A stretch of DNA of 44,170 bases, from the NCBI GenBank assembly GCA_947574505.1, contig CANPJW010000021.1, forward strand, positions 1 through 44,170, read 5' to 3'. The notes under the pieces were generated by a model, which had not been told where the DNA came from, made no database searches, and saw only the letters and a list, made by a program, of their open reading frames with translations. The translations under genes and the position numbers were made by a program. Below are positions 10,944-20,483 of the stretch, one piece after another (position 1 is the first letter of the stretch; every line of letters begins with the position of its first letter). This DNA is from an uncultured Bacteroides sp. (GTDB lineage Bacteria > Bacteroidota > Bacteroidia > Bacteroidales > Bacteroidaceae).

Positions 10944-11345
10944 TTAAAAGTCGATGTCAATCTTAATTTCACTTTCTAATTTGTCCTCTTGTACTTCTTC
11001 GGCAGCTTTCCGTTCGTTATTTTCATCAGCTTCTGCGGTGATACGGCTGATATGCTCGTTCATGTCGTTGCGTTCTATGAAGTTGACAGCTTCTTCAAGT
11101 CCTGCCATAAACTTCTGAAAGTCTTCCCTGTATAAGAAGATTTTGTGCTTCTCGAAACTGACTTGAGAATCATCACCTTCTCCCGTTATCACTTTCTTAC
11201 TCTCTGTAATAGCCAGGAACATCTCATCTTTACGATTCTTTTTTACGTCGAGGTAGTAGATGCGTTTACCTGCTTTAATAGACTTGGAAAATACAATCTC
11301 CTTGTCATTCATGTCTGCGCTCATTTTCTTTTTTAAATCTTCCAT
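10944..11345 (-). CDS. PUR-domain (DUF3276) nucleic acid-binding protein
   Basis: A 133-residue protein of the PUR-alpha-like DUF3276 family, common in Bacteroidetes; relatives in spirochaetes bind single-stranded nucleic acid. The single PUR-like repeat covers about residues 18-92, with FSKSIKAGKRIYYLDVKKNRKDEMFLAITESKKV and FEKHKIFLYREDFQKFMAGLEEAVNFIE. The C-terminal 40 residues are acidic and probably disordered. Met9 or Met12 could be the real start; the first ATG is kept because no ribosome-binding evidence decides. Its role here is unknown. It is divergent from nusB, and the shared 168-base spacer holds the nusB promoter. Confidence 0.8.
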   Translation of the reverse strand: MEDLKKKMSADMNDKEIVFSKSIKAGKRIYYLDVKKNRKDEMFLAITESKKVITGEGDDSQVSFEKHKIFLYREDFQKFMAGLEEAVNFIERNDMNEHISRITAEADENNERKAAEEVQEDKLESEIKIDIDF

Positions 11346-11449
11346 ATCTTACGATCTGTTTATAATCGGCCTCAAAATTGGATATTTTTTTTAAACTGTC
11401 AAAAGAAAAAGCGCAGAGAATGAAATACTGCATTAAAAAATGTGATTTA

Positions 11450-11482
11450 TTTGTGGAAACTCGCTAAAAATATCTACTTTTG
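11450..11482 (+). promoter_or_regulatory. Full Bacteroides promoter for nusB
   Basis: TTTG at 11450-11453 and TACTTTTG at 11475-11482 are separated by 21 bases, matching the Bacteroides -33/-7 consensus TTTG-N19-21-TAnnTTTG. The nusB ATG follows 31 bases later. Confidence 0.75.
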
Positions 11483-11513
11483 CAATTCGATAACAACAGT
11501 ATTAATTTGAATT

Positions 11514-12440
11514 ATGATCAACAGAGTTCTTATTCGTCTTAAGATTATACAGATAGTATATGCCTATTATCAGAATGGCAGCAAAAATCTAGACTCAGCG
11601 GAGAAAGAGTTATTCTTTAGTCTTTCAAAGGCGTATGACCTTTACAACTATTTGCTAATGCTGATGATAGCATTGACAGAGTATGCACAAAAGCGCATTG
11701 ATGCGGCAAAAGCCAAACTGGCACCCACAGCAGAAGAGTTATATCCCAACACAAAGTTTGTGGACAATAAATTTATTGCCCAGTTGGAAGTTAATAAACA
11801 ACTGGCAGAATTTATTGCCAATCAGAAGAGGACTTGGGTGAACGACCAGGACTTCGTGAAAGAGCTCTACGAGAAAATTGTGGGAACCGATATTTATAAA
11901 GATTATATGGCTTCTGATGACAATTCGTATGAAGCAGACCGTGAATTATGGAGAAAAATCTATAAGACATACATCTTTAATAATGATTCTCTCGATCAGG
12001 TATTGGAAGACCAGAGTTTGTATTGGAATGACGATAAGGAAATCGTAGATACATTCGTCCTGAAGACAATCAAACGCTTTGACGAGAAGAAAGGCGCGAA
12101 TCAGGAATTGCTTCCTGAATTTAAGGATGACGAAGATCAGGAATTTGCGCGTCGTCTGTTCCGCCGCACTATTTTGAATTCTGATTATTACCGTCACTTG
12201 GTAAGTGAGAATACGAAAAACTGGGATTTGGACCGTATTGCATTTATGGATGTTATTATTATGCAGACGGCATTGGCGGAAATTTTAAGTTTTCCAAACA
12301 TTCCGGTCAGTGTTTCGTTAAATGAATATGTAGAAATTGCGAAACTGTATAGTACATCCAAGAGCGGTAGCTTTATTAACGGAACATTGGATGGAATAGT
12401 TAATCAATTGAAAAAAGAAGGTAAGTTGACTAAAAACTGA
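11514..12440 (+). CDS. nusB: Transcription antitermination factor NusB (long Bacteroidetes form)
   Basis: NusB binds boxA RNA with ribosomal protein S10 in rRNA antitermination complexes. At 308 residues it is over twice the E. coli length. The extra sequence is N-terminal and central, starting MINRVLIRLKIIQIVYAYY, while the recognisable NusB fold lies in the last 130 residues: FARRLFRRTILNSDYYRHLV, WDLDRIAFMDVIIMQTALAEIL, PNIPVSVSLNEYVEIAKLYSTSKSGSFINGTLDGIV. This last block is the most diagnostic, matching the usual NEAVELAKxFGtdkS-yINGVLD pattern. It heads a forward cluster with yajC, ybbR-like, coaE and a DUF5606 gene. Confidence 0.9.
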   Translation: MINRVLIRLKIIQIVYAYYQNGSKNLDSAEKELFFSLSKAYDLYNYLLMLMIALTEYAQKRIDAAKAKLAPTAEELYPNTKFVDNKFIAQLEVNKQLAEFIANQKRTWVNDQDFVKELYEKIVGTDIYKDYMASDDNSYEADRELWRKIYKTYIFNNDSLDQVLEDQSLYWNDDKEIVDTFVLKTIKRFDEKKGANQELLPEFKDDEDQEFARRLFRRTILNSDYYRHLVSENTKNWDLDRIAFMDVIIMQTALAEILSFPNIPVSVSLNEYVEIAKLYSTSKSGSFINGTLDGIVNQLKKEGKLTKN

Positions 12441-12448
12441 TACCTTTG
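12441..12448 (+). promoter_or_regulatory. Possible internal promoter before yajC
   Basis: TACCTTTG matches TAnnTTTG and lies directly after the nusB stop, 32 bases before the yajC ATG. It could uncouple yajC from nusB. Confidence 0.45.
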
Positions 12449-12479
12449 TCCATATAGTAGAAACTAAAACAGATTATTT

Positions 12480-12803
12480 ATGAACGTATTGACTGTATTA
12501 TTGCAAGCTCCTGCCGGTGCTGCCGCAGACGGAGGTATGATGTGGATCATGCTGATAGCTATGTTTGTTATCATGTATTTCTTTATGATCCGTCCTCAAA
12601 ATAAGAAGCAGAAAGAAATAGCTAATTTCCGTAAATCTCTTCAGGTAAATCAAAATGTGATTACTGCAGGAGGTATTCATGGAACAATCAAGGAAATTAA
12701 TGACGACTATATAGTACTTGAGATCGCTTCTAATGTAAGGATTAAAATAGACAAGAATTCTATATTCGCTGATGCTTCAGCGGCTAGCAATCAGTCTAAA
12801 TAA
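12480..12803 (+). CDS. yajC: Sec translocon accessory protein YajC
   Basis: Small inner-membrane protein that associates with SecDF and assists protein translocation. It has an N-terminal alanine-rich lead and one hydrophobic helix at about residues 19-38 (GGMMWIMLIAMFVIMYFFMI). RPQNKKQKE then follows directly, the diagnostic YajC motif after the membrane segment. A cytoplasmic domain with LQVNQNVITAGGIHGTIKEI and VRIKIDKNSI (about 52-98) completes it. The length of 107 is standard. The position between nusB and the ybbR-like gene is typical of Bacteroidetes. Confidence 0.94.
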   Translation: MNVLTVLLQAPAGAAADGGMMWIMLIAMFVIMYFFMIRPQNKKQKEIANFRKSLQVNQNVITAGGIHGTIKEINDDYIVLEIASNVRIKIDKNSIFADASAASNQSK

Positions 12804-12818
12804 ATAGTCGGTAAAGAA

Positions 12819-13838
12819 ATGCCTATGTTTGATCGTAGGAAAATAAGATATACATATTTAAAACTATCTAAGAGAATTAAGGATTTTCTGCTCAGTGATA
12901 AGAGCAGGGAGTTCTTAATTTTTTTAGTCTTCTTCTTGATAGCCGGTGGTTTTTGGTTGCTTCAGACATTGAACAATGATTATGAAGCGGAATTTTCTAT
13001 TCCGGTACGTATTAAAGACGTTCCTAATAATGTAGTACTGACTTCGGAGCCCCCTTCCGAACTTCGCGTTAGAGTGAAAGATAAAGGTACTGTTCTCCTT
13101 AATTATATGCTGGGAAAAAGTTTTTTTCCGGTAAATTTGAGTTTTTCCGATTATAAAGGGAAAAATAATCATGTGAAGATTTACGCATCCGATTTTCAGA
13201 AAAAGATATTGAGTCAGTTGAACGTATCTTCCAGAATACTTTCCATTAAGCCTGATACGTTGGATTATATTTATTCCGAAGGGAAATCCAAGCAGGTGCC
13301 TGTCCGCTTTCAGGGAAAAGTGACTGCCGGACTTCAATATTATGTTTCTGATACGATTTGTAGTCCGGATTCTGTATTGGTCTATGCCCCGGAAGGAATT
13401 TTGGATACGATAACCACTGCTTATACTCAGAAGATAAATCTGGAGAATATATCCGATACCACCCGCCGACAGGTTTCTTTGGCTTCGGAAAGAGGAGTGA
13501 AGTTTGTCCCGACTTCGGTTGAGGTTACTTTTCCGGTCGATATTTATACGGAGAAGACGGTGGAAGTGCCCTTGTATGGGATTAATTTCCCGGCGGATAA
13601 AGTGTTACGTGCTTTTCCTTCAAAGGTTCAGATTACCTTCCAGGTAGGGTTGAAGCGCTTTCGCAGTATAAAGGCGAGTGATTTTGTGATTAATGTCTCT
13701 TATGAGGAATTGCTTAAATTAGGTTCGGATAAATATACGGTCAAACTGAAGTCTTTCCCGAACGGCATCAACCAGATACGTATTGTCCCCGAACAAGTTG
13801 ATTTTTTGATAGAACAAGTATCTTCAAATGGCGATTAA
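12819..13838 (+). CDS. YbbR-like (CdaR-type) membrane-anchored protein
   Basis: A 339-residue protein with one N-terminal transmembrane helix at about residues 30-50 ([21 protein letters not shown]) after a basic cytoplasmic stretch. The rest is extracytoplasmic beta-rich sequence in YbbR-like repeats: [21 protein letters not shown] around 65-85, then [47 protein letters not shown] and [14 protein letters not shown]. YbbR proteins regulate diadenylate cyclase (CdaA) in Firmicutes; whether this one does so is unknown, and no cyclase gene is in the window. It overlaps the start of coaE by 11 bases, indicating tight translational coupling. Confidence 0.82.
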   Translation: MPMFDRRKIRYTYLKLSKRIKDFLLSDKSREFLIFLVFFLIAGGFWLLQTLNNDYEAEFSIPVRIKDVPNNVVLTSEPPSELRVRVKDKGTVLLNYMLGKSFFPVNLSFSDYKGKNNHVKIYASDFQKKILSQLNVSSRILSIKPDTLDYIYSEGKSKQVPVRFQGKVTAGLQYYVSDTICSPDSVLVYAPEGILDTITTAYTQKINLENISDTTRRQVSLASERGVKFVPTSVEVTFPVDIYTEKTVEVPLYGINFPADKVLRAFPSKVQITFQVGLKRFRSIKASDFVINVSYEELLKLGSDKYTVKLKSFPNGINQIRIVPEQVDFLIEQVSSNGD

Positions 13839-14445
13839 GATTGGTATAACCGGTGGCATCGGCAGTGGGAAAAGTGTAGTTTCCAGACTGCTGGAAATAA
13901 TGGGAATCCCTGTTTATATCTCGGATACAGAAGCGAAACGCATCACGAATACCGATGAAGTGATTCGCCGGGGGCTTTGTTCCTTGGTGGGGCATGAAGT
14001 GTTTCAAAATGGAGAATTGAATCGCCCTTTGCTGGCATCCTATATGTTTGGGAATCCGGAGCACATAAAAGAAGTGAATGAAATCATTCATCCGCAGGTG
14101 AAAGAAGATTTCCACCAATGGGCTATCCGGCAGCAGGAGAACCAACCGCTGGTTGGCATGGAATCTGCCATTCTTATTGAAGCCGGATTTAGAGGTGAAG
14201 TCGATTTTCTGGTCATGGTCTATGCGCCGCTGGAAGTAAGAGTGGAGCGTGCTGTAAAACGTGACGGCTCATCAAGAGAATTGGTGATGAAGCGTATCGA
14301 AGCTCAAATGAGTGATGAAGTTAAGAGAAATCATGCTGATTTTGTGATAGTGAATGATGATGAAACATCGTTAATTCCACAGGTTTTGGAGCTTATTTCT
14401 TTGCTATCTAAAAATAATCATTACCTTTGCTCCGCAAAAAAATAA
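13828..14445 (+). CDS. coaE: Dephospho-CoA kinase
   Basis: Cytoplasmic kinase that phosphorylates the ribose 3'-OH of dephospho-CoA in the last step of coenzyme A synthesis. The P-loop is [12 protein letters not shown] at residues 7-18. Further family motifs are [12 protein letters not shown] (about 28-39, substrate-binding Asp), [12 protein letters not shown] (about 88-99), [10 protein letters not shown] and the lid residues in [23 protein letters not shown] (about 132-154). The length of 205 is normal. It starts inside the preceding ybbR-like gene. Its last codons contain a TACCTTTG promoter sequence for the next gene. Confidence 0.95.
   Translation: MAIKIGITGGIGSGKSVVSRLLEIMGIPVYISDTEAKRITNTDEVIRRGLCSLVGHEVFQNGELNRPLLASYMFGNPEHIKEVNEIIHPQVKEDFHQWAIRQQENQPLVGMESAILIEAGFRGEVDFLVMVYAPLEVRVERAVKRDGSSRELVMKRIEAQMSDEVKRNHADFVIVNDDETSLIPQVLELISLLSKNNHYLCSAKK
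14422..14429 (+). promoter_or_regulatory. Promoter element embedded in the coaE 3' end
   Basis: TACCTTTG fits TAnnTTTG and lies within the last codons of coaE, 41 bases upstream of the ATG at 14470. It would allow separate expression of the DUF5606 gene. Confidence 0.5.
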
Positions 14446-14469
14446 TTAATAAATAAAAGGATATATACT

Positions 14470-14904
14470 ATGTTGAAGACTATCTTGTCTATCTCAGGTA
14501 AACCGGGATTATACAAACTTATTTCGCAAGGAAAAAATATGTTGATTGTCGAATCAATCAATGCTGAGAAGAAACGTTTCCCCGCTTATGGTAATGAAAA
14601 AATTATCTCACTGGCAGATATAGCAATGTACACGGATGATGCAGAAGTTCCTTTGTACGATGTACTGGAAGCAATCAAGGAAAAAGAACAATCGGCAGCA
14701 GCTTCTATTGACCCCAAGAAAGCTACACCCGAACAGTTGCGTGAATATTTGGCGGAAGTATTGCCGAACTTCGATCGTGAGCGCGTGTATGTAGCGGATA
14801 TTAAGAAGTTGATTTCCTGGTATAATATTCTGATTTCTAATGGTATTACAGAATTCAAACCGGAAGAAGTTAAAGAAGAAAAGGAAGAGGCAGCTGCAGA
14901 ATAG
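14470..14904 (+). CDS. DUF5606-type conserved Bacteroidetes protein
   Basis: A 144-residue conserved protein without known function. The N-terminal half (about residues 1-62) is MLKTILSISGKPGLYKLISQG, then MLIVESINAEKKRFPAYGNEKIISLADIAMY, which resembles a small barrel-like domain specific to Bacteroidetes. A second segment at about 85-130 (PKKATPEQLREYLAEVLPNFDRERVYVADIKKLISWYNIL) looks helical. The tail is glutamate/alanine-rich. It is the last gene of the nusB cluster, ahead of a strong terminator. The DUF name is from memory; cytoplasmic location is inferred from the absence of a signal peptide. Confidence 0.75.
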   Translation: MLKTILSISGKPGLYKLISQGKNMLIVESINAEKKRFPAYGNEKIISLADIAMYTDDAEVPLYDVLEAIKEKEQSAAASIDPKKATPEQLREYLAEVLPNFDRERVYVADIKKLISWYNILISNGITEFKPEEVKEEKEEAAAE

Positions 14905-14933
14905 CCAGTGCCACTTGTTTTGAAAGACTAAGG

Positions 14934-14972
14934 AACATGATAATCAACTTTTAAATGATTATCATGTTTTTC
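14934..14972 (+). terminator. Rho-independent terminator of the nusB-coaE cluster
   Basis: AACATGATAATCA and TGATTATCATGTT pair perfectly across a 9-base loop, followed by a T run. Confidence 0.88.
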
Positions 14973-15149
14973 TTTTATATGGGTGCTTGTGAATTCAAGA
15001 AAATCTAGTATATATCGGGTAGTCTTTTCTTTAAATAAATGTCTTCTACTTATACTGTAAACAATGATGCTTTTTTATGTATCTATGCACCGTTCATTAA
15101 TCCGAACTGTCAACCTGAAGTTCGGAGAGGGGCATATACAGAAATGTAA

Positions 15150-15185
15150 AAGTCGGTAGGTCTTTATCAGACCTGCCGACTTTTT
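15150..15185 (-). terminator. Terminator of clpB, bidirectional in form
   Basis: AAGTCGGTAGGTCT and AGACCTGCCGACTT form a stem with one non-Watson-Crick pair, flanked by A and T runs. It lies 18 bases after the clpB stop on the reverse strand. Confidence 0.75.
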
Positions 15186-15203
15186 CATTTTGCATGCTGC
15201 TGT

Positions 15204-17792
15204 TTAATTTCGGAATACCAGTCCGTCTCCACCAGCATCAACGATAATTGCTTTGCTTCGGTCTACTTCCTGAGATAGTAGCTTTTTGGATAGATCATTC
15301 AGCAGATAACGTTGAATAGCTCTTTTCACCGGACGAGCTCCAAATTCAGGATCATAACCCACTTGCGATAAGAAGTTCAATGCTCCTTCTGTCAATTGCA
15401 GTTCCACTCCATTCTCTGCAAGCATCTTCTGTACTCCCTTAATTTGTAAGAGCACGATTTGCCTGATTTCTTTTTCGTTCAATGGTAAGAACATAATCGT
15501 TTCATCAATACGGTTCAGGAATTCCGGACGAATCGTCTTTTTCAACATATTCATCACTTCCTTCTTCGTTTCTTCGATTACTTCTTCCTTATTGGAACCA
15601 TGCAACTTCTCCATCTGACTTTGTATATATGAACTGCCCATATTGGAAGTCATGATGATAATGGTATTCTTGAAGTTGACCACCCTTCCTTTATTGTCAG
15701 TCAGTCGTCCGTCATCCAATACTTGCAACAGAATATTGAAGACATCCGGATGAGCTTTTTCTATTTCGTCAAACAGTACAACAGAGTAAGGTTTTCGTCG
15801 GATTGCTTCTGTCAACTGGCCACCTTCATCGTATCCAACGTATCCCGGAGGCGCTCCGACCAAACGGGAGACACTATGTTTTTCCTGATACTCACTCATA
15901 TCGATACGAGTCATCATCGTTTCGTCATCAAACAGAAACTCTGCCAATGCCTTTGCTAATTCGGTCTTACCTACGCCGGTGGTTCCCAAGAAGATAAATG
16001 ACCCGATCGGACGTTTCGGATCTTGCAATCCGGCACGACTACGACGCACAGCATCTGCCACCGCTTCAATCGCTTCGTCCTGACCGATAACCCGTTGATG
16101 CAGTTCTTCTTCCAAGTGCAACAGTTTATCTTTTTCACTTTGCAGCATCTTGCTGACAGGGATACCAGTCCAGCGGGAAACAACATCAGCAATGTCTTCA
16201 GCGTCTACCTCTTCCTTAATCATGGCTTTATCGCCTTGCATATCACGCAGTTTCTTTTGAGTATCTTCTATTTCTTTATCCAAAGCCTGAAGTTTGCCAT
16301 AACGGATTTCGGCTACTTTGCCATAATCGCCTTCACGTTCGGCTTTTTCTGCCTCGAATTTCAAGTTCTCTATTTCTACTTTATTCTGCTGAATCTTATC
16401 CATCAACGTCTTTTCACTCTGCCATTTGGCTTTGAAAGACTTTTCCTGTTCTTTGAGCTCGGCAAGTTCCTTACCGATAATTTCCAATTTCGGTTTATCG
16501 TTTTCACGTTTGATAGCCTCGCGCTCAATTTCCAGCTGCTTGATTTTACGGGAAATCTCATCCAGTTCTTCAGGAACAGAATCTACCTCCATACGCAGTT
16601 TGGCTGCGGCTTCATCCATCAGGTCGATGGCTTTATCCGGCAGGAAACGGTCGGTGATGTAACGGCTACTCAATTCGACGGCTGCAATGATTGCGTCGTC
16701 TTTGATACGTACGTGATGATGGTTCTCGTAACGTTCTTTCAATCCGCGAAGGATGGAAATGGTACTCAAGTTATCCGGTTCGTCCACTTGCACGATTTGG
16801 AAACGACGCTCCAATGCTTTATCCTTTTCGAAGTATTTTTGATACTCGTCGAGGGTGGTTGCTCCGATGGAACGCAGTTCTCCACGAGCTAAGGCGGGCT
16901 TTAGAATATTGGCGGCATCCATGGCACCTTCACCTTTTCCGGCACCTACCAGCGTATGAATCTCGTCAATGAACAGAATAATATCACCTTCTGATTTCTT
17001 CACCTCATTGACAACTGCTTTCAATCGTTCTTCAAATTCACCTTTATACTTTGCGCCGGCAACCAATGCTCCCATATCCAGTGAATAAACCTGTTTGTTC
17101 TTCAGGTTTTCGGGCACGTCTCCGCGAAGGATACGATGTGCCAACCCTTCTACAATAGCCGTTTTACCGGTACCCGGTTCACCAATCAGAATTGGGTTGT
17201 TCTTTGTACGGCGGCTCAATATCTGTAATACCCGGCGGATTTCTTCATCACGTCCGATTACAGGATCCAGCTTGCCGCTACGGGCAGCTTCGTTCAGGTT
17301 GATAGCATACTTTTCCAATGATTGATAAGTATCTTCACTGGATTGTGATGTTACCTTTTCTCCTTTTCTCAATTCGCTGATAGCGTTGCGCAATTCTTTT
17401 TCCGTCATACCAGCATCTTTCAAAATCGTGGAGACGGTACTCTTAACAGTCAGCAATGCCAGTATGATAGGCTCCAACGAAACAAACTCGTCGCCCATTT
17501 CTTTAGAATACTGTGTTGCTTTTTGCAGCACTTCGTTGGATTCACGACTTAGATACGGTTCTCCGCCGGATACTTTCGGCAGTGAATCGATTTGCTTGTC
17601 GGTCACAACAGCTACTTGCTGTCCATTCATGCCAAGTTTTTGGAAGAGGAAATTGGTGACATTCTCGCCTACTTTCATCACTCCCTGCATGATGTGGACA
17701 GGTTCAATGGCTTGTTGTCCCCGGCTTTGTACCAGGTTTACGGCCTCCTGTATCGCTTCTTGAGATTTGATGGTAAAATTGTTAAAGTTCAT
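15204..17792 (-). CDS. clpB: ATP-dependent chaperone ClpB
   Basis: Hexameric AAA+ disaggregase that works with DnaK to extract polypeptides from aggregates in the cytoplasm. Domains in order: Clp N-domain (about 1-145), AAA1 with Walker [11 protein letters not shown] (about 205) and Walker [15 protein letters not shown], the coiled-coil M-domain (about 400-530, rich in K/E heptads), and AAA2 with [10 protein letters not shown] (about 605), [16 protein letters not shown] and the C-terminal sensor region [13 protein letters not shown]. The length of 862 is standard for the disaggregase. A ribosome-binding-like GAAAGGAG lies just before the ATG. DnaK, its usual partner, is encoded at 40679-42592. 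Confidence 0.97.
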   Translation of the reverse strand: MNFNNFTIKSQEAIQEAVNLVQSRGQQAIEPVHIMQGVMKVGENVTNFLFQKLGMNGQQVAVVTDKQIDSLPKVSGGEPYLSRESNEVLQKATQYSKEMGDEFVSLEPIILALLTVKSTVSTILKDAGMTEKELRNAISELRKGEKVTSQSSEDTYQSLEKYAINLNEAARSGKLDPVIGRDEEIRRVLQILSRRTKNNPILIGEPGTGKTAIVEGLAHRILRGDVPENLKNKQVYSLDMGALVAGAKYKGEFEERLKAVVNEVKKSEGDIILFIDEIHTLVGAGKGEGAMDAANILKPALARGELRSIGATTLDEYQKYFEKDKALERRFQIVQVDEPDNLSTISILRGLKERYENHHHVRIKDDAIIAAVELSSRYITDRFLPDKAIDLMDEAAAKLRMEVDSVPEELDEISRKIKQLEIEREAIKRENDKPKLEIIGKELAELKEQEKSFKAKWQSEKTLMDKIQQNKVEIENLKFEAEKAEREGDYGKVAEIRYGKLQALDKEIEDTQKKLRDMQGDKAMIKEEVDAEDIADVVSRWTGIPVSKMLQSEKDKLLHLEEELHQRVIGQDEAIEAVADAVRRSRAGLQDPKRPIGSFIFLGTTGVGKTELAKALAEFLFDDETMMTRIDMSEYQEKHSVSRLVGAPPGYVGYDEGGQLTEAIRRKPYSVVLFDEIEKAHPDVFNILLQVLDDGRLTDNKGRVVNFKNTIIIMTSNMGSSYIQSQMEKLHGSNKEEVIEETKKEVMNMLKKTIRPEFLNRIDETIMFLPLNEKEIRQIVLLQIKGVQKMLAENGVELQLTEGALNFLSQVGYDPEFGARPVKRAIQRYLLNDLSKKLLSQEVDRSKAIIVDAGGDGLVFRN

Positions 17793-17950
17793 ATCTTTTT
17801 TCTCCTTTCTTATTTCACGTTTTTAATAACACCTCAAAAGGCGCAAAAGATTTGCCAAGTATAAAAATATGACAAAATAGCATGAGTATTAAGGAGTTAA
17901 AGGACAAAATGACCTTTTTACCTGGATATGACTGACGGATTTACCATATA

Positions 17951-18015
17951 CTCCACAGAATAGGATGGACTTCAGAATAAGATGGGTTTTCAATGAAGTT
18001 TACTATTCTGTGGAG
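17951..18015. repeat. Inverted repeat between clpB and the pRiA4b-like gene
   Basis: CTCCACAGAATAG (17951-17963) and CTATTCTGTGGAG (18003-18015) are perfect complements. An inner ACTTCA/TGAAGT pair allows a longer hairpin. It sits just after the stop of the reverse gene at 18025, so it may be that gene's terminator. Confidence 0.65.
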
Positions 18016-18024
18016 AAACAATTG

Positions 18025-19659
18025 TTAGAAGATTCTTATCGGGAAGAAGTCTCTAAGCTCTCTTTCTACTTTTTTTGCATTAAATTTGTGTGCGTTGAAA
18101 TTCTTTCCCAACCATTCCCGATATTCTTTTGCAGCTTTTGAATGTGGTTGTTTTAATGCCTCCAACATCTCTTGGTAACCATATATTCCTCCGCAATCTT
18201 CGGGCGGGCATGCATTTGCTCCGTCTATGAGAAAGACGCCTTGTGTTTCGTTCTTTTTATATGCTTGTTGTGATTCCAGGGTAATCCGATGCATCCAGCT
18301 ATCTCCGAAATCATATTCATATTTAATATGTGAACCTTTTCGGGTAAGGAGCTCTCCTAAAGAGAGAGAGTAGGAATTGACTGTATTATCGAGATTAAAC
18401 CAAAAATCGTCATCGGATTCTTCGGTTGTATATATTGTTTTCCCTTTTTGAAACAGATGCAAGTGATAGCCTTCCCATCCCATTGCGGTATTTATGACTT
18501 CCGCAAAACTTTCCAGACGGATGTTGGAAGGAACTTCCACTATACGATATATTTCCGGGTCGGAATCAATCAAGGAAATTTTTATATTGAGTTTTTTAGA
18601 AGTTTGTTCTTCCATGTAGAAAGATTTGTCGTATTCTTCATCATCAAACTCGTCATCGTATTCATCATCAAACTTGTCATCGTCAAATTTATGATTCTCA
18701 TAGAAGGCAGTGAGCTCATTCAATAAGCTCATTAGTTCTTCCATACTGTCCACTTCCAATCCCTTCAGTTCTGCACGTGGCATTTCTTTTTTTATCTCTT
18801 TGATTCCTTTTCTCGTTAATGTATTGGGTATTTTGAATCGTTTATAGATTTTTTCCAATATAGGCAACGTTTCTATGCCACGAATATTCATCAACGTATC
18901 TGTGATATAATCAATGATCGCGAGATTATTATCTTCCCCACGCTCAAACCGATCATAATAAGAATTCAATAATTGGCAGAACCAGTTAATAATTTCCAAT
19001 CTTCGTTCAGGGTTGCTTATGGCAATTTGTGCGACAGCACTGCAAATATCTTCTTTTCCGAAAGGAGCGATTCCGTTTTCATTCATGAAACCAAGTAGCA
19101 AAGGCAATTGGTTCTGCCCAAGTTGGTAAATGATGGCAATGGTAGCTTCATCCTGCATGAGGTGACAATAGGAAGAGAGAAAAGTCGGACTTTGCCGCAT
19201 TATTTCCAAGATGATATTTAAAGAAGATTCCATTCGGTAATGTTCCATCGCCCAGTAGATATACCATAACTTAAACTTTCTTTCCTCTTCTTCTATTTCG
19301 TTTTCGAGAGGTCCTTGATACTGGATAAATAGTTGCAGGATAAAGTTGCGCAAATCTTTTTCTAATTCGGCGGCGGGTACTGTCGTGCAATCTTTTTTAA
19401 ACTCGTCCAATGGGTAGTCTTTGCGTGTCTTCATATCCCAAAGCCTTTGCAGGTAAGTTGCAATAGGGGTTGCTTCCGAGCTATAGTCTGGTTGCTGATA
19501 GTCATAGAAAGCTTCTTCCATTTGTTGGTAGAGTTTCTCTAATCCGTTATTGCTTAATATATTTATCAATTCCTGTTGTTCTTCAGGTGTAAACAAGTTT
19601 AATACTTCAGTGATAATCGCATCGAGGCCAATCGAAGTTTGGTTCTTTTTTTTGTTCAT
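18025..19659 (-). CDS. pRiA4b ORF-3-like domain protein with long N-terminal helical region
   Basis: The last ~190 residues match the plasmid pRiA4b ORF-3-like fold: NIRLESFAEVINTAMGWEGYHLHLF, LGELLTRKGSHIKYEYDFGDSWMHRITLE and CPPEDCGGIYGYQEMLEALK. This domain is widespread and has no assigned biochemical role. The preceding ~340 residues look alpha-helical, with W/Y-rich segments (KLWYIYWAMEHYRMESSLN). An acidic low-complexity linker DDDKFDDEYDDEFDDEEYD lies just before the ORF-3 domain, coded by a short tandem DNA repeat. The start at 19659 (MNKKKNQTS) is preferred over an upstream ATG at 19686, giving 544 residues. It is a single gene with no signal peptide, so probably cytoplasmic. Confidence 0.72.
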   Translation of the reverse strand: MNKKKNQTSIGLDAIITEVLNLFTPEEQQELINILSNNGLEKLYQQMEEAFYDYQQPDYSSEATPIATYLQRLWDMKTRKDYPLDEFKKDCTTVPAAELEKDLRNFILQLFIQYQGPLENEIEEEERKFKLWYIYWAMEHYRMESSLNIILEIMRQSPTFLSSYCHLMQDEATIAIIYQLGQNQLPLLLGFMNENGIAPFGKEDICSAVAQIAISNPERRLEIINWFCQLLNSYYDRFERGEDNNLAIIDYITDTLMNIRGIETLPILEKIYKRFKIPNTLTRKGIKEIKKEMPRAELKGLEVDSMEELMSLLNELTAFYENHKFDDDKFDDEYDDEFDDEEYDKSFYMEEQTSKKLNIKISLIDSDPEIYRIVEVPSNIRLESFAEVINTAMGWEGYHLHLFQKGKTIYTTEESDDDFWFNLDNTVNSYSLSLGELLTRKGSHIKYEYDFGDSWMHRITLESQQAYKKNETQGVFLIDGANACPPEDCGGIYGYQEMLEALKQPHSKAAKEYREWLGKNFNAHKFNAKKVERELRDFFPIRIF

Positions 19660-19775
19660 TATAGTGTTATTTAGTAAAATTACCAATTTTCTCCAAAGGT
19701 ACGCTTCTTTATTGAGTAATAGCCTGATAATTTCTCTTTTTTTTAAATATTCTTTCCGGAGAAGATAAGAAAGTT

Positions 19776-19783
19776 TATCTTTG
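19776..19783 (+). promoter_or_regulatory. Bacteroides -7 element before the 19818 gene
   Basis: TATCTTTG matches TAnnTTTG, 34 bases before the ATG at 19818. Confidence 0.55.
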
Positions 19784-19817
19784 CCCTATAGTAGAGAGTA
19801 AATCTGTTTTCTAATTG

Positions 19818-20414
19818 ATGACTAATGATATGAATGATAAGCCACAAATAAAATTATCGGAGACAGTGGTGCTGATTGATGCCGCTTTCCTGAATTTTGT
19901 AATTACGGATATGAAGAAATACTTCGAAGCGACTTTGCAACGTACTTTGCAAGAGATAGATCTTTCGATGTTGACTACCTATCTGACTTTGGATGCCGGG
20001 ATTGCGGAAGGAAAAAATGAAGTGCAGTTTCTTTTTGTTTATGATAAAGAGTCAGCTAATCTTGTGCATTGCCAGCCTTCTGACTTGGAGAAGGAGTTGA
20101 ATGGAGTTGCTTTTCAAAGCCCTTATGGAGAGTATTCGTTTGCCAGTGTTCCGTCGGAAGGGATGGTGTCGAGAGAGGACTTGTTTTTAGACTTATTATC
20201 CATTGTAGCCGATTCGGCCGATGTAAAAAAAATGATTCTGGTATCTTTCAATGAAGAATATGGAAAGAAAGTGACTGATGCTTTGAATAAAGTGCAGGGC
20301 AAGGAAATTGTCCAATTCCGCATGAACGAACCGGAGACTCCGGTAGCTTATCAATGGGATATGTTGGCTTTTCCTGTCATGCAGGCATTGGGAATCAGAG
20401 CTGATGAATTATAA
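19818..20414 (+). CDS. Conserved Bacteroidales protein of unknown function
   Basis: A protein of 198 residues when read from the ATG at 19818; an in-frame TTG lies one codon earlier. I recognise no catalytic motif. It has an alternating alpha/beta look, with hydrophobic strands ETVVLIDAAFLNFVITDM, EVQFLFVYD and KKMILVSFNEEYGKKVTDAL and a closing FPVMQALGIRADEL. There is no signal peptide or membrane helix. I recall it as a Bacteroides-specific DUF (possibly DUF6621), but the name is uncertain. It has its own promoter and is followed after 69 bases by the LysR-type regulator on the same strand, so the two may be cotranscribed. Confidence 0.7.
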   Translation: MTNDMNDKPQIKLSETVVLIDAAFLNFVITDMKKYFEATLQRTLQEIDLSMLTTYLTLDAGIAEGKNEVQFLFVYDKESANLVHCQPSDLEKELNGVAFQSPYGEYSFASVPSEGMVSREDLFLDLLSIVADSADVKKMILVSFNEEYGKKVTDALNKVQGKEIVQFRMNEPETPVAYQWDMLAFPVMQALGIRADEL

Positions 20415-20483
20415 CCATAACTACCCGTTTCAGTCATTAATCACTAATCGCTAATCACTAAATAAGTTAATCACCATTTTTCC

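Noticed and set aside
16023..16892. 289-codon forward frame opposite clpB
   Set aside because: Antisense shadow with F/L-rich composition typical of the complement of charged coiled-coil codons.
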